From Steroidobacteraceae bacterium (GTDB taxonomy: Bacteria; Pseudomonadota; Gammaproteobacteria; Steroidobacterales; Steroidobacteraceae), in contig JAQSWD010000024.1 of NCBI GenBank assembly GCA_029266835.1, forward strand, positions 1-37,924: 37,924 nucleotides of DNA, given 5' to 3'. The notes under the pieces are model-generated. The model was not told the DNA's origin. It did no database searches and worked only from the letters and a program-made list of their open reading frames with translations. Numbering within the stretch: position 1 is the stretch's first letter; every line of letters starts with the position of its first letter. The position numbers and the translations under genes were made by a program. Below, in pieces: positions 7,963 to 15,264 of the stretch.

Positions 7963-7990
7963 GTGAACCCGTGTGAAAACTGTGAAAAAG
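7963..7990 (-). promoter_or_regulatory. GTGAA direct repeats, candidate response-regulator site
   Basis: About 50 bp upstream of the mipA-like start the plus strand reads GTGAA at 7963, 7973 and 7982, with the last two in the longer form TGTGAAAA. OmpR-family regulators bind tandem half-sites spaced by about one helical turn, so this is a plausible site for the RstA-like regulator. It is a visual match without a tested consensus. Confidence 0.4.
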
Positions 7991-8116
7991 TGTCCTGGGA
8001 CCGGCTGTGGGGAGCATGGACAGTTCTTGACGAATTAACTCAATGAACCCGACAGACCATCCCGGGGGCGTACGTAGGCTTTCCAGGGTTTCCTGCCCAA
8101 TGCAGGGGAGTCATTC

Positions 8117-8425
8117 ATGCGCCGCCCGCTCGATTGGATCGTCGTGTCGATTTCCTTGATGGTGCTGTTCGCCGACCGCATCTTGACCGACTCGGACCCG
8201 ATTCCCCGGGTCTCGGTTCCTGACTTCCCGGCACTGGCGGAAGGACCCGCTCAGCCCGCGAGCCCGTTCGCCTATATCCGCGAGGATGGGACCGAGGTTT
8301 TCCTGCCGGTTACCGGGACGCGTGTCGCCGTCGAAAGCCGCAATCCGGCATCGACGATCAGCGCCGTGTACACCTGGTCGCTGCCCATGGTCACGCCGGC
8401 CCGGGAAACCCATTCGTTCCAGTGA
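8117..8425 (+). CDS. Small hypothetical protein, N-terminally anchored
   Basis: A 102-residue protein with a hydrophobic N-terminus (LDWIVVSISLMVLFADRIL, residues 5-23) that could be a membrane anchor or an uncleaved signal, followed by a Pro-rich polar domain. No family recognised. A strong AGGGGAG ribosome-binding site about 6 bases before the ATG supports it as a real gene. It lies between the divergent mipA operon and the convergent winged-helix/TPR gene, with only 13 bases to the latter's stop. Function unknown. Confidence 0.6.
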   Translation: MRRPLDWIVVSISLMVLFADRILTDSDPIPRVSVPDFPALAEGPAQPASPFAYIREDGTEVFLPVTGTRVAVESRNPASTISAVYTWSLPMVTPARETHSFQ

Positions 8426-8438
8426 CGGCGGCGCCCGG

Positions 8439-10097
8439 TCACTTCAACCTGGCCATCATCGCAATGAATCGCGGCTCGGCGCGCAGACTGTCGTAGTCGG
8501 GGTCGTTGTCCACCCAGTCCTTCTTCCCCCAACCCTTGTTGAACACGCGTTCGAGCAGGTCCATGGCCTTTTCCTTGTGGCCGGTGCGCGCATTCAAGCA
8601 GGCGCTGTTGATGATGACGCTCATGTCGTCGGGGTAGAGCTTCTCGGCGCGCGACACCCACTCGAGCGCGCGCTCGAACTGCCCGTCTTCCTGCAGCGCG
8701 CCGGCGCCGAAGGACAATACCCGTCCATTGTGCGGGTTCACTTCCAGCAGCCGTTCGGCGCGGCGGACGGCCTCGCTGTTGACCAGGCGCGACTCCTCGA
8801 AGCGGCCTAACTTCCGTAATGACTGCGCGCGCAGCAGGGGACTCTCGAAATCCTCGCTGCGCACTTCGCCGGCCTGGCGCCACAGGTCCACCGATTTCTC
8901 GATGTCGCCGGCGGCGAAAGCCGCGCGACCGTAGTAGTAATACGCATCGAAGAGATTCGGATTGATGCGCGCCGCCGCCTCGAAGTGTTTCTGGGCCTCC
9001 CTGTAGCGGCGCTGGTTCGACAGCGTGTAGCCGCGCGCGAGGTGCGCGTCGGCCAGATCGGGCGCAAGTTCCATGGCGATGTGGCTGGCGCGGTCGGCTT
9101 CCTGCAGGTCCTCGGGCCGCGAGCCCCACCATTCGAACAGCAGTGCGTGCAGCGTCGCGAGGCCAGCCCAGGCGGGCGCGTACTCGGCATCGAGCGTGAG
9201 CGCGCGCTGAAAGAGCACGCGCGCTTCGTCCATGTACGGCTGCTGCAGGGTGTGCATGCGCTGGCGGCCGCGCAGAAAACACTCGTAGGTCTCGATCGCC
9301 GTGGGCTGGCGGCGCAGCGCGCGGCGTTCGCGCGAGGACAGCGTTCCACCGCGCAACAGGCTGGCGACGGTTTCGGCTATCTCGTCCTGCACGGCGAACA
9401 CGTCGGTGGCCGAGCGGTCGAAACGCTCTGACCACTTGTGATAGCCGGTTTCGGCATCGATGAGCTGCACGGTGATCCGCAGCCGGTCGCCGGACTTGCG
9501 CACGCTGCCTTCGAGCAGGCTGCCCACGCCAAGTTTTCGCGCCACGTCGCGCAGGTCGGCTTTGCCCCGGAACTGGAACGACGAGGTGCGCGCCGCGACG
9601 CGCAGGCCGTCGATGTGCGTGAGTGCGTCGATGAGTTCCTCCGCCAGGCCTTCGCAGAGAAAATCCTGGTCGCGCTCGGCGCTCATGTCCGCGAAGGGCA
9701 GCACGGCAATGGCGGTGTCGGCTCGCAGAGCGATTGATGCGCGCGTCGCCGCGGCATCGGCGGGAATCACGGACGCCGCGCCCGACAGCCCGCTGACCTG
9801 CGCCGCGAAGCGATAACCCAGCCGGTGCCGCGTCTCGATGTACAAGGGTTGCTTCGAGTCGTCGCCCAGGGCCTTGCGCAGTTCCTGGATGCAGGTGACC
9901 AGAGCGTCGTCGCTGACCACGGTGCCGCGCCAGACATTCGCGAACAGCTCCTGCTTGGAAACCGGCGAGCCCGGGCGCGCGAGCAATGCGCCCAGCACCA
10001 GCGCGGCCTTGCGCGTGAGCCGCACCTCGCTGCCGTTTTCCCAGAGCCGCGCGGATGCGGGCTCGAAAGTGAAGTTCCCGAAACTGATTTGTTCCAT
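8439..10097 (-). CDS. Winged-helix (CadC/OmpR-type) transcriptional regulator with TPR domain
   Basis: A 552-residue protein. Residues about 1-100 form an OmpR/CadC-type winged helix (RLTRKAALVLGALLARPGSP, KALGDDSKQPLYIETRHRLG). Residues about 125-245 contain the FlgO/TolB-N-like domain often fused to such regulators (IAVLPFADMSAERDQDFLCE, LLEGSVRKSGDRLRITVQLI). The remainder is a TPR array with repeats such as ALTLDAEYAPAWAGLATLHA and AARINPNLFDAYYYYGRAAF. No transmembrane helix is evident between the domains, unlike CadC. It is divergent from mddA with 102 bp between starts and may control that promoter or its own. The signal it senses is unknown. Confidence 0.87.
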   Translation of the reverse strand: MEQISFGNFTFEPASARLWENGSEVRLTRKAALVLGALLARPGSPVSKQELFANVWRGTVVSDDALVTCIQELRKALGDDSKQPLYIETRHRLGYRFAAQVSGLSGAASVIPADAAATRASIALRADTAIAVLPFADMSAERDQDFLCEGLAEELIDALTHIDGLRVAARTSSFQFRGKADLRDVARKLGVGSLLEGSVRKSGDRLRITVQLIDAETGYHKWSERFDRSATDVFAVQDEIAETVASLLRGGTLSSRERRALRRQPTAIETYECFLRGRQRMHTLQQPYMDEARVLFQRALTLDAEYAPAWAGLATLHALLFEWWGSRPEDLQEADRASHIAMELAPDLADAHLARGYTLSNQRRYREAQKHFEAAARINPNLFDAYYYYGRAAFAAGDIEKSVDLWRQAGEVRSEDFESPLLRAQSLRKLGRFEESRLVNSEAVRRAERLLEVNPHNGRVLSFGAGALQEDGQFERALEWVSRAEKLYPDDMSVIINSACLNARTGHKEKAMDLLERVFNKGWGKKDWVDNDPDYDSLRAEPRFIAMMARLK

Positions 10098-10110
10098 GAG
10101 ATCCCGGCCA

Positions 10111-10133
10111 AATCCCGGAAGTGTCCCGGGATT
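10111..10133. promoter_or_regulatory. Inverted repeat in divergent promoter region
   Basis: Perfect 8-bp arms AATCCCGG and CCGGGATT separated by 7 bp lie 14 bp from the winged-helix/TPR regulator start and 67 bp from mddA. A further ATCCCGG copy sits at 10101. This is a candidate operator for the divergent pair; the assignment is inference. Confidence 0.4.
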
Positions 10134-10199
10134 CGCCGACCCCGGGTCCGTAGGCTTTTGTCACATCGACATCGGCGAAACAAGCGCCAGGAGATCGAC

Positions 10200-10937
10200 A
10201 TGAAACGTTTGCCTCTCTTTCTGTACGGTGTGGCCAGCTACGCCGTCTCTCTCGCTGTATTTCTGTATGCCTTCGGTTTCATCGGCAATTTATGGGTGCC
10301 CAAGTCCATGGATTCGCCACGCGACGTGCCGCTCATGTCGGCGTTGCTGATCAACCTGTCCTTGCTGGGCCTGTTCGCCGTGCAACACAGCGTGATGGCG
10401 CGGCCCTGGTTCAAGCGCTGGTGGACCCGCTTCATACCGCCAGCCGCCGAACGCAGCACCTATCTGTTGTTCTCCAACGTCTGCATGGTCGCGCTGTTCT
10501 GGTTCTGGCAACCCATGGGCGGGGTGATCTGGAATATCACCTCGCCCGCGGGCATGAACACCCTGTATGCCCTCTATGCGGGCGGCTGGGTGCTGCTGCT
10601 GTACGCCACCTTCCTGATCAACCATTTCGATCTGTTCGGCCTGCGGCAGGTGTGGCTGCATCTGCGCGGCAAGCCCTATTCGCCGCTGCCATTCGCGTCG
10701 CCGTGGCTGTATCGCCAGGTGCGGCATCCGCTCTACGTGGGCTGGATGACGATTTTCTGGGCGACGCCCACGATGACGGTGGCTCACCTGGTGTTCGCCC
10801 TCATGACGACGGCATATATCCTGGTGGCCATCCAGTTCGAAGAACGCGATCTCGTGAACGAACACCCTGGCTACCGCGAGTACCAGCGCAGCGTTCCCAT
10901 GCTCGTGCCGTTCTTGAAGCGCGCGGCGCGACCGTGA
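10200..10937 (+). CDS. mddA: Methanethiol S-methyltransferase (MddA-type)
   Basis: A 245-residue integral membrane methyltransferase of the NnrU/isoprenylcysteine methyltransferase-like fold. About five hydrophobic helices are visible. The C-terminal SAM-binding signature RHPLYVG (175-181) and EERDL (214-218) are present, together with MddA-typical stretches PPAAERSTYLLF, LINHFDLFGLRQVWL and FWATPTMTVAHL. MddA methylates methanethiol with S-adenosylmethionine to give dimethyl sulfide, independent of DMSP. An AGGAG site lies 6 bases before the ATG. Its TGA overlaps a GTG that may start a second, soluble methyltransferase, suggesting coupling. Related membrane methyltransferases with other thiol or selenol substrates cannot be excluded. 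Confidence 0.82.
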   Translation: MKRLPLFLYGVASYAVSLAVFLYAFGFIGNLWVPKSMDSPRDVPLMSALLINLSLLGLFAVQHSVMARPWFKRWWTRFIPPAAERSTYLLFSNVCMVALFWFWQPMGGVIWNITSPAGMNTLYALYAGGWVLLLYATFLINHFDLFGLRQVWLHLRGKPYSPLPFASPWLYRQVRHPLYVGWMTIFWATPTMTVAHLVFALMTTAYILVAIQFEERDLVNEHPGYREYQRSVPMLVPFLKRAARP

Positions 10938-11746
10938 ACCCCATGAGCATGCCCGCGGATTTCTTCTATGAGTCCTATGCCAACTTTGCAGAGCAGGTCT
11001 CGCGGGCGATACGCCAGGAGACGTTTGGCGATGACATCGGGCAGAACAGCTGGGTGACCGCGGAGGAATACGAGATCTTCATCCGTTTCCTTCGGCTGGG
11101 TGCGGGAAGCCACGCGCTCGAAGTTGCCAGCGGTGCGGGCGGGCCGGCGATACATCTCGCGCGGCGAACCAGCTGCCACATGACGGGCATCGATCTGAAC
11201 TCCAGCGGTGTGACGGTTGCAGCGCAAGCGGCTGCGCGCGCCGGACTCTCCGATCGGGTGAGTTTTCAGATCGGCGACGCGACGCGGACGTTGCCTTTCG
11301 GCGAGGGTACGTTCGATGCGCTGTTGTGCATCGACTCGATGAACCATTTTCCGAATCGCGGCCACTCACTGGCTGAGTGGTGTCGGGTGCTGAAACCCGG
11401 CGGCCGCGCGGTGTTCACCGACCCGGTGCTGATCACCGGACCGGTCACCAACGACGAGCTGGCGCAACGCAGCTCCATCGGGTTGTTCGTGTTCGTGCCC
11501 CGCGGGCACAACGAGGAGTTGATCGTGAAAGCCGGATTCAAACTAGTGAGCCAGATGGATCTCAGCGAGAACGCGGCGCTGGTGTCGCGGCGCTGGCGAG
11601 AAGCCCGGGCGCGCTTCCGCGACGACCTGGTCCGCATGGAAGGGGAGGCGCAATTCGACGGGGTGCAGAAGTTCCTGGGCGCCGTGCACCAGCTCACCGC
11701 CGAAAGGCGGCTGTCGCGCGTCGCTTATTTCGTCGAGCGACCATAG
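10934..11746 (+). CDS. Class I SAM-dependent methyltransferase
   Basis: A protein of about 270 residues with a Rossmann-type SAM-binding core: motif I ALEVASGAGGPAIHLA (61-76), an acidic end of strand 2 (MTGIDLNS), FQIGDATRTLPF (motif II region) and LCIDSMNHFPNR plus VLKPGGRAVFTDP (motifs III and post-III). These resemble small-molecule N- or C-methyltransferases of the sarcosine/phosphoethanolamine type, but the substrate is not identifiable. The GTG at 10934 overlaps the mddA stop as GTGA; ATGs at 10943 and 10949 are alternatives, none with a clear ribosome-binding site. Being coupled to mddA, it may act in sulfur or selenium methylation, which is inference only. Confidence 0.8.
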   Translation: MNPMSMPADFFYESYANFAEQVSRAIRQETFGDDIGQNSWVTAEEYEIFIRFLRLGAGSHALEVASGAGGPAIHLARRTSCHMTGIDLNSSGVTVAAQAAARAGLSDRVSFQIGDATRTLPFGEGTFDALLCIDSMNHFPNRGHSLAEWCRVLKPGGRAVFTDPVLITGPVTNDELAQRSSIGLFVFVPRGHNEELIVKAGFKLVSQMDLSENAALVSRRWREARARFRDDLVRMEGEAQFDGVQKFLGAVHQLTAERRLSRVAYFVERP

Positions 11747-11755
11747 CTGACGTGC

Positions 11756-11788
11756 GCGGGCGGCCGGGTTTGGACGCCGGCCGCCCGC
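11756..11788. terminator. Strong GC hairpin between convergent genes
   Basis: A perfect 12-bp stem (GCGGGCGGCCGG paired with CCGGCCGCCCGC) with a 9-base loop lies between the methyltransferase stop and the convergent PRC-barrel stop. Position and symmetry suggest a bidirectional transcription barrier. No T-tract follows on either strand, so it is not a textbook intrinsic terminator. Confidence 0.55.
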
Positions 11789-11802
11789 ACTGAGCCTCAG
11801 CG

Positions 11803-12159
11803 TCAGTGAGTCTTGTAGTACGCGTTCGCGCTGGCCGAATAGCTGGCGGCGCCGTCGGCGCGGGTGAGCTTCTCCATCGAGTCCGCGGGAGCGCCCTCGA
11901 GCTGGTCCTTGGTGAACGGCACGACGTAGCTGTTCTCGCTTTCGACGTAGTCGAGAGCCGACCACGGTACCGGGTGGTACTTCTCGTTCATTCCGAGGAA
12001 GCCGCCGAAGCCCACCACGGCATACACGATGTTGTTGGAAAGCTTGTCGAGAACGATGTCTTCGACAGTGCCGATCTTCTCTCCCGCCGTGTTCTTCACG
12101 GTGGTGCCAATCACTTTCTTGGCGCGAATCACTTCGGTATGGCCCGATGCGGTGGTCAT
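11803..12159 (-). CDS. PRC-barrel domain protein
   Basis: A 118-residue soluble protein. Residues about 10-80 form a PRC-barrel beta-barrel: VIGTTVKNTAGEKIGTVEDI, then YAVVGFGGFLGMNEKYHPVP and WSALDYV. The remainder is a helical tail ending AYYKTH. PRC-barrel proteins of this size are common stress-associated or photosynthetic-reaction-centre H-like adaptors; no enzymatic role is known for this type. The ATG at 12159 has GGAGG 6 bases upstream, better than the ATG four codons earlier. It is transcribed alone toward the hairpin at 11756-11788. The 172-bp gap upstream holds nothing else I can assign. Confidence 0.85.
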   Translation of the reverse strand: MTTASGHTEVIRAKKVIGTTVKNTAGEKIGTVEDIVLDKLSNNIVYAVVGFGGFLGMNEKYHPVPWSALDYVESENSYVVPFTKDQLEGAPADSMEKLTRADGAASYSASANAYYKTH

Positions 12160-12331
12160 GAATGCCTCCATTCAGTTGAGTCGTTGATAGCCCTGCCATG
12201 TTCGGGCAAGCCGGGCGACGGCTGCATCGGACACGAACCACGGGGGCTGTCAGTCACCCAGAACCCGCGAGTCCAACCCGCCGACACCCGCATGGGTATT
12301 ACTGGAAACGGCGTGCCGGGCCGGCGCGCGA

Positions 12332-13447
12332 TCAGCGGATCGTCAGTTCGATGTCGTCGGTATGGAAGTTCGATTCGCGGCAGGCCAGCCGCAGGACTCC
12401 GCAAGAGCGGCGAAGCGACGCCGCGGGCACGTCCATCTTCAGCGTGCTGGCACGCGCGAAGGCCAGCTCGCGCCAGTAGTCGTTGCCGTGGGCGCGGTAC
12501 AGCGCGACCGCATTCACGCACAGCGCGGCCCGATATCGCAGGCGCCAGCGCAGAACCGCGTCGTTGAGCGAAGACCAGGTCAGCGGATGCGCGCCTTCGG
12601 CCAGTTCCAGCGGACCCAGCACGGCATGCGCCACGTTCAGCATCTGGCCGCCGTGACAGTAGCCAGCGAGATGCGGCTGCGGCGATCCGCTGGCCAGCAG
12701 GTGTTCCTTGATCTCGTGGTAGCCCCAGCCGGGGTTCAGTGCTTTCACGAGCGCCGCGCAACCGCTCACGTAGGGCGCGGCGAGTTCGGGACCGTGCAGT
12801 GCGCTGTGCCCCCGCCCGCGCCAGTGAGGCACGCGCGCGAACCCCGGCGCCGCCAGGTGGGCGGACCCGGCGCTGTAGTTAGTCAGCGGACGGCAGTCCT
12901 CGTCGACCGGCAGCACGCGCAGGAAGTTCGGCACATCGTCTTCCGACGGGGATGCGCCTGCATCGGCGACCGCCGAGCAGACCACCAGCGTATTGCGCGT
13001 GCCCGCGTACTGGATGGCGCGCCGCACATCCGCCGAACCTGCGTCCGCGGAGTGCGAGAGATTGATGATGCAGGCGCCCATTTCCACCGCGTATTCGATG
13101 GCGTGGGCCAGGTCGAGCGCCTGGGCGCCGGCGCGGGCCGCGAACCGCACGGGCAGGATGCGACAGCCCGGCGCCACGCCCGAGAAACTTTCCACATCGC
13201 TGTGCCGGCCTGCAGCCACGCCGGCGGCGTGTGTGCCAGGAATTTCGCAGGCATCCGCCGACAGCGGGTAATGCGCCAGATCGCGCTCGATGTTCGGCCC
13301 CAGCAGCGGGTGATCGACCTGTACGCCTTCGTCGACGATGGCAATGAGGACTTCGGAGCTGCCGCGCGTGCGCGTCCAGGCGCGTTCCACGCCCAGCCAA
13401 TCGAAGGCGGCACCGAAGCGGCCAGGCTCGGCCGCCGTCATCATCAT
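12332..13447 (-). CDS. Subtilisin-fold (S8) protein lacking catalytic Ser: probable pseudo-protease
   Basis: A 371-residue protein with a recognisable subtilase domain (about 33-245) and a C-terminal beta-rich domain. The Asp motif is kept (IAIVDEGVQVDHP, Asp39) and so is the His motif (PGTHAAGVAAG, His73). The Ser motif, normally GTSMAAP, reads GPELAAPYVSG, so Glu221 stands where the nucleophile should be. The oxyanion-hole Asn region also lacks a GN pair (VVCSAVADAG). No signal peptide or propeptide is visible, so it is likely cytoplasmic. It follows an ECF sigma factor and an anti-sigma-like gene with an 81-bp gap, suggesting a non-proteolytic binding or sensory role. The start at 13447 has AGGGA upstream. 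Confidence 0.75.
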   Translation of the reverse strand: MMMTAAEPGRFGAAFDWLGVERAWTRTRGSSEVLIAIVDEGVQVDHPLLGPNIERDLAHYPLSADACEIPGTHAAGVAAGRHSDVESFSGVAPGCRILPVRFAARAGAQALDLAHAIEYAVEMGACIINLSHSADAGSADVRRAIQYAGTRNTLVVCSAVADAGASPSEDDVPNFLRVLPVDEDCRPLTNYSAGSAHLAAPGFARVPHWRGRGHSALHGPELAAPYVSGCAALVKALNPGWGYHEIKEHLLASGSPQPHLAGYCHGGQMLNVAHAVLGPLELAEGAHPLTWSSLNDAVLRWRLRYRAALCVNAVALYRAHGNDYWRELAFARASTLKMDVPAASLRRSCGVLRLACRESNFHTDDIELTIR

Positions 13448-13528
13448 GTCTGTCCCTTGCGCGCGCGTGGGGGGCACGCACCCTGCCTTCTGCGATGAAG
13501 CAGCCGGCAGTGACAGGGAGCAGCGGAA

Positions 13529-14173
13529 TCAGCGCTTCAGGAACTCGAAATCCAGCGCTTCTTCGCTGGAGGCCTGCTTGCGGACCCGCAACGAATACGC
13601 GCCCGCCGGCAGCCGATCGCTGTCGATCATCACTTCGAGCGTGACCGGCGAGGTGGGGTGCTGGCCATGAAGTGTGGCGATGGTGTCGATGTTCTTTTTC
13701 GAATCGTGCCGGTCCAGCGCGATGCTGTATTCGAAGCCGGGATCGAAAAGGCCGGCAATGGCGACGCGGACCAGCCCGCCGGTCAATTCCGGCGTGGTCT
13801 CGGTGCCGCGGACCAGCGCCAGGCGCAACAGCCTGCCTTGGCCGTGGTTGCTGGTGGTGACTGCCGCCATGATCGCCGGCTCATGGCGCGGCAAGTGGCG
13901 GTTGAAGAGGAAGAAGCCCGCGAAAAGCACGAATACGATGCCAGCCGCCGCCGCCAGGCTCCACCGCATGGGGTGGTTGGAGCGCACGAACTCGGCGGTA
14001 TTGCCGCTGGCGACCCGCGCGATGCCGGCCTTCAGGCGCTGCTCGAATTCCACCTGCCGCGCGAATTCCGGATTCGCGACGCAATAGTCCTCGAAGGCAC
14101 GGGCGTCGGCTTCGCTCATGCGTCCGGACACATATTGTTCCATCTGACGTTGGTCCATTTCCCTGGGGCTCAT
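13529..14173 (-). CDS. Anti-sigma-factor-like single-pass membrane protein
   Basis: A 214-residue protein. The N-terminal cytosolic part (about 1-60) is helical and acidic (MEQYVSGRMSEADARAFEDY), of the type that binds ECF sigma factors; a single transmembrane helix follows (WSLAAAAGIVFVLFAGFFLF), then a periplasmic beta-rich domain ending LDFEFLKR. The HxxxCxxC zinc motif of ZAS anti-sigmas is absent. Its ATG overlaps the sigma-factor stop as ATGA, so the pair is translationally coupled, which is the usual sigma/anti-sigma layout. The role is assigned mainly from this context. The periplasmic domain could sense an extracytoplasmic signal. Confidence 0.72.
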   Translation of the reverse strand: MSPREMDQRQMEQYVSGRMSEADARAFEDYCVANPEFARQVEFEQRLKAGIARVASGNTAEFVRSNHPMRWSLAAAAGIVFVLFAGFFLFNRHLPRHEPAIMAAVTTSNHGQGRLLRLALVRGTETTPELTGGLVRVAIAGLFDPGFEYSIALDRHDSKKNIDTIATLHGQHPTSPVTLEVMIDSDRLPAGAYSLRVRKQASSEEALDFEFLKR

Positions 14174-14763
14174 ATGCCGAGATTGAGCAGATCGCGTTTT
14201 GAAAATCCCCTTTCCTCGAGGATTTGCCGGAATCGCTTGCGTGCGCGACTCAGCGCCTGGTTGAACGCGGCCTCTGTTAGCTGCAGCTCCTGACAAATGA
14301 CTTCCTTGTCATGATCATCGAGATAGAAGCGCTTGAGCATCAGGCGATCCCGGGGCTGGGGCAATTCGCGCAACAGCGCACGGACCGCCAGCGCGGATTC
14401 GACGTCCGCCGCCATCTCCTCGACACCGCGCGACGGATCGGCGTTCCGGTCCGTCGCCTCACTATCCACATCTGTTCTCTGTCGTTCGGTCTTCCGCAGT
14501 GACGCGATGGCGAGATTTCTGGCGGTTTGCGCCGCGAACGCGGCCAGTTTCTGGGGGTCGTCGATGCCGGCGCCCCGCAGGCGCTGGATCACGACTAACA
14601 GGGTTTCCTGTACCAGGTCTTGAAGCAGGCCGAAATCGCCGCCCGTGCGGCGGCGCAGGAGCACGCGCAAGCCCGGCTCGAACTGCCGGATCAGCTCACT
14701 TTCGGCGGAGACGTCCCCCTCGCGAATGCGTCGCGACAGTTCCCCGCCAGGAACGAAATCCAT
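14170..14763 (-). CDS. ECF (sigma-70 family) RNA polymerase sigma factor
   Basis: A 197-residue sigma factor. Region 2 (about 20-90) includes LLQDLVQETLLVVIQRLRG and the promoter -10 recognition helix AFAAQTARNLAIASLRKTER. Region 4 (about 130-185) includes LPQPRDRLMLKRFYLDDHDK followed by the helix-turn-helix EVICQELQLTEAAFNQALSR. It likely directs RNA polymerase to stress or envelope genes and is restrained by the membrane protein encoded next. It is first in an operon with that anti-sigma-like gene and the pseudo-subtilase, and diverges from the GFA gene with about 88 bp between starts, where an autoregulated promoter would be expected. Confidence 0.9.
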   Translation of the reverse strand: MDFVPGGELSRRIREGDVSAESELIRQFEPGLRVLLRRRTGGDFGLLQDLVQETLLVVIQRLRGAGIDDPQKLAAFAAQTARNLAIASLRKTERQRTDVDSEATDRNADPSRGVEEMAADVESALAVRALLRELPQPRDRLMLKRFYLDDHDKEVICQELQLTEAAFNQALSRARKRFRQILEERGFSKRDLLNLGI

Positions 14764-14851
14764 AGCCCCCTGAACCCTTTGTCACCGAATTGGAATGCCC
14801 GCCACAGGGATTCTATCCTCGCACCCTGACCAAGAGGCTGGGAGATTTCCG

Positions 14852-15253
14852 TTGCTGAAGACATATCGCGGATCCTGTCACTGCGGTGCGGTGCGCTTCG
14901 AGGCCGACATCGATCTCACGCAACCCACCTATCGCTGCAATTGCTCGATCTGTTCGCGTACCCGCTTCTGGGCGGCAGTGGTGAAACCGGGGGCCGTAAG
15001 GGTCCTGCAGGGGCGGGGCCAGCTGGTGCAGTACCTGTTCAATTCCATGCAGAACGAACACCGTTTCTGCGGCACCTGCGGCGTGCGGCCGTATGGAATC
15101 GGCCGGAATCCACAGGACCAGGAGGTGTACGGCGTGAACATCGGCTGCCTGGAAGACGCCACGCCCGAAGAGCTGGCGGCTGCGCCGGTGGTTTACTGCG
15201 ATGGCAAAAATGACAATTGGCAGAATCCGCCGGCGATCACCAGCTTCCTCTAG
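14852..15253 (+). CDS. GFA/CENP-V domain zinc protein
   Basis: A 133-residue protein of the glutathione-dependent formaldehyde-activating (GFA) family. The conserved zinc cysteines are present: CHCGAV near the start, CNCSICSRTRFW in the middle, and FCGTCGVRPYG towards the C-terminus. The TTG at 14852 is chosen because GGGAG lies 7 bases upstream and because family members begin close to this KTYRGSCHCG segment; the ATG at 14795 would add a non-conserved extension. Family members bind glutathione or small thiol adducts, but true formaldehyde activity is shown for few of them. It stands alone between divergent sigma and convergent kinase genes. Confidence 0.87.
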   Translation: MLKTYRGSCHCGAVRFEADIDLTQPTYRCNCSICSRTRFWAAVVKPGAVRVLQGRGQLVQYLFNSMQNEHRFCGTCGVRPYGIGRNPQDQEVYGVNIGCLEDATPEELAAAPVVYCDGKNDNWQNPPAITSFL

Positions 15254-15264
15254 CGGACTGGCCG

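Noticed and set aside
8272..10164. Second minus-strand open frame of about 630 codons
   Set aside because: It overlaps the winged-helix/TPR regulator in another frame and is Arg/Ala/Gly-rich without motifs.
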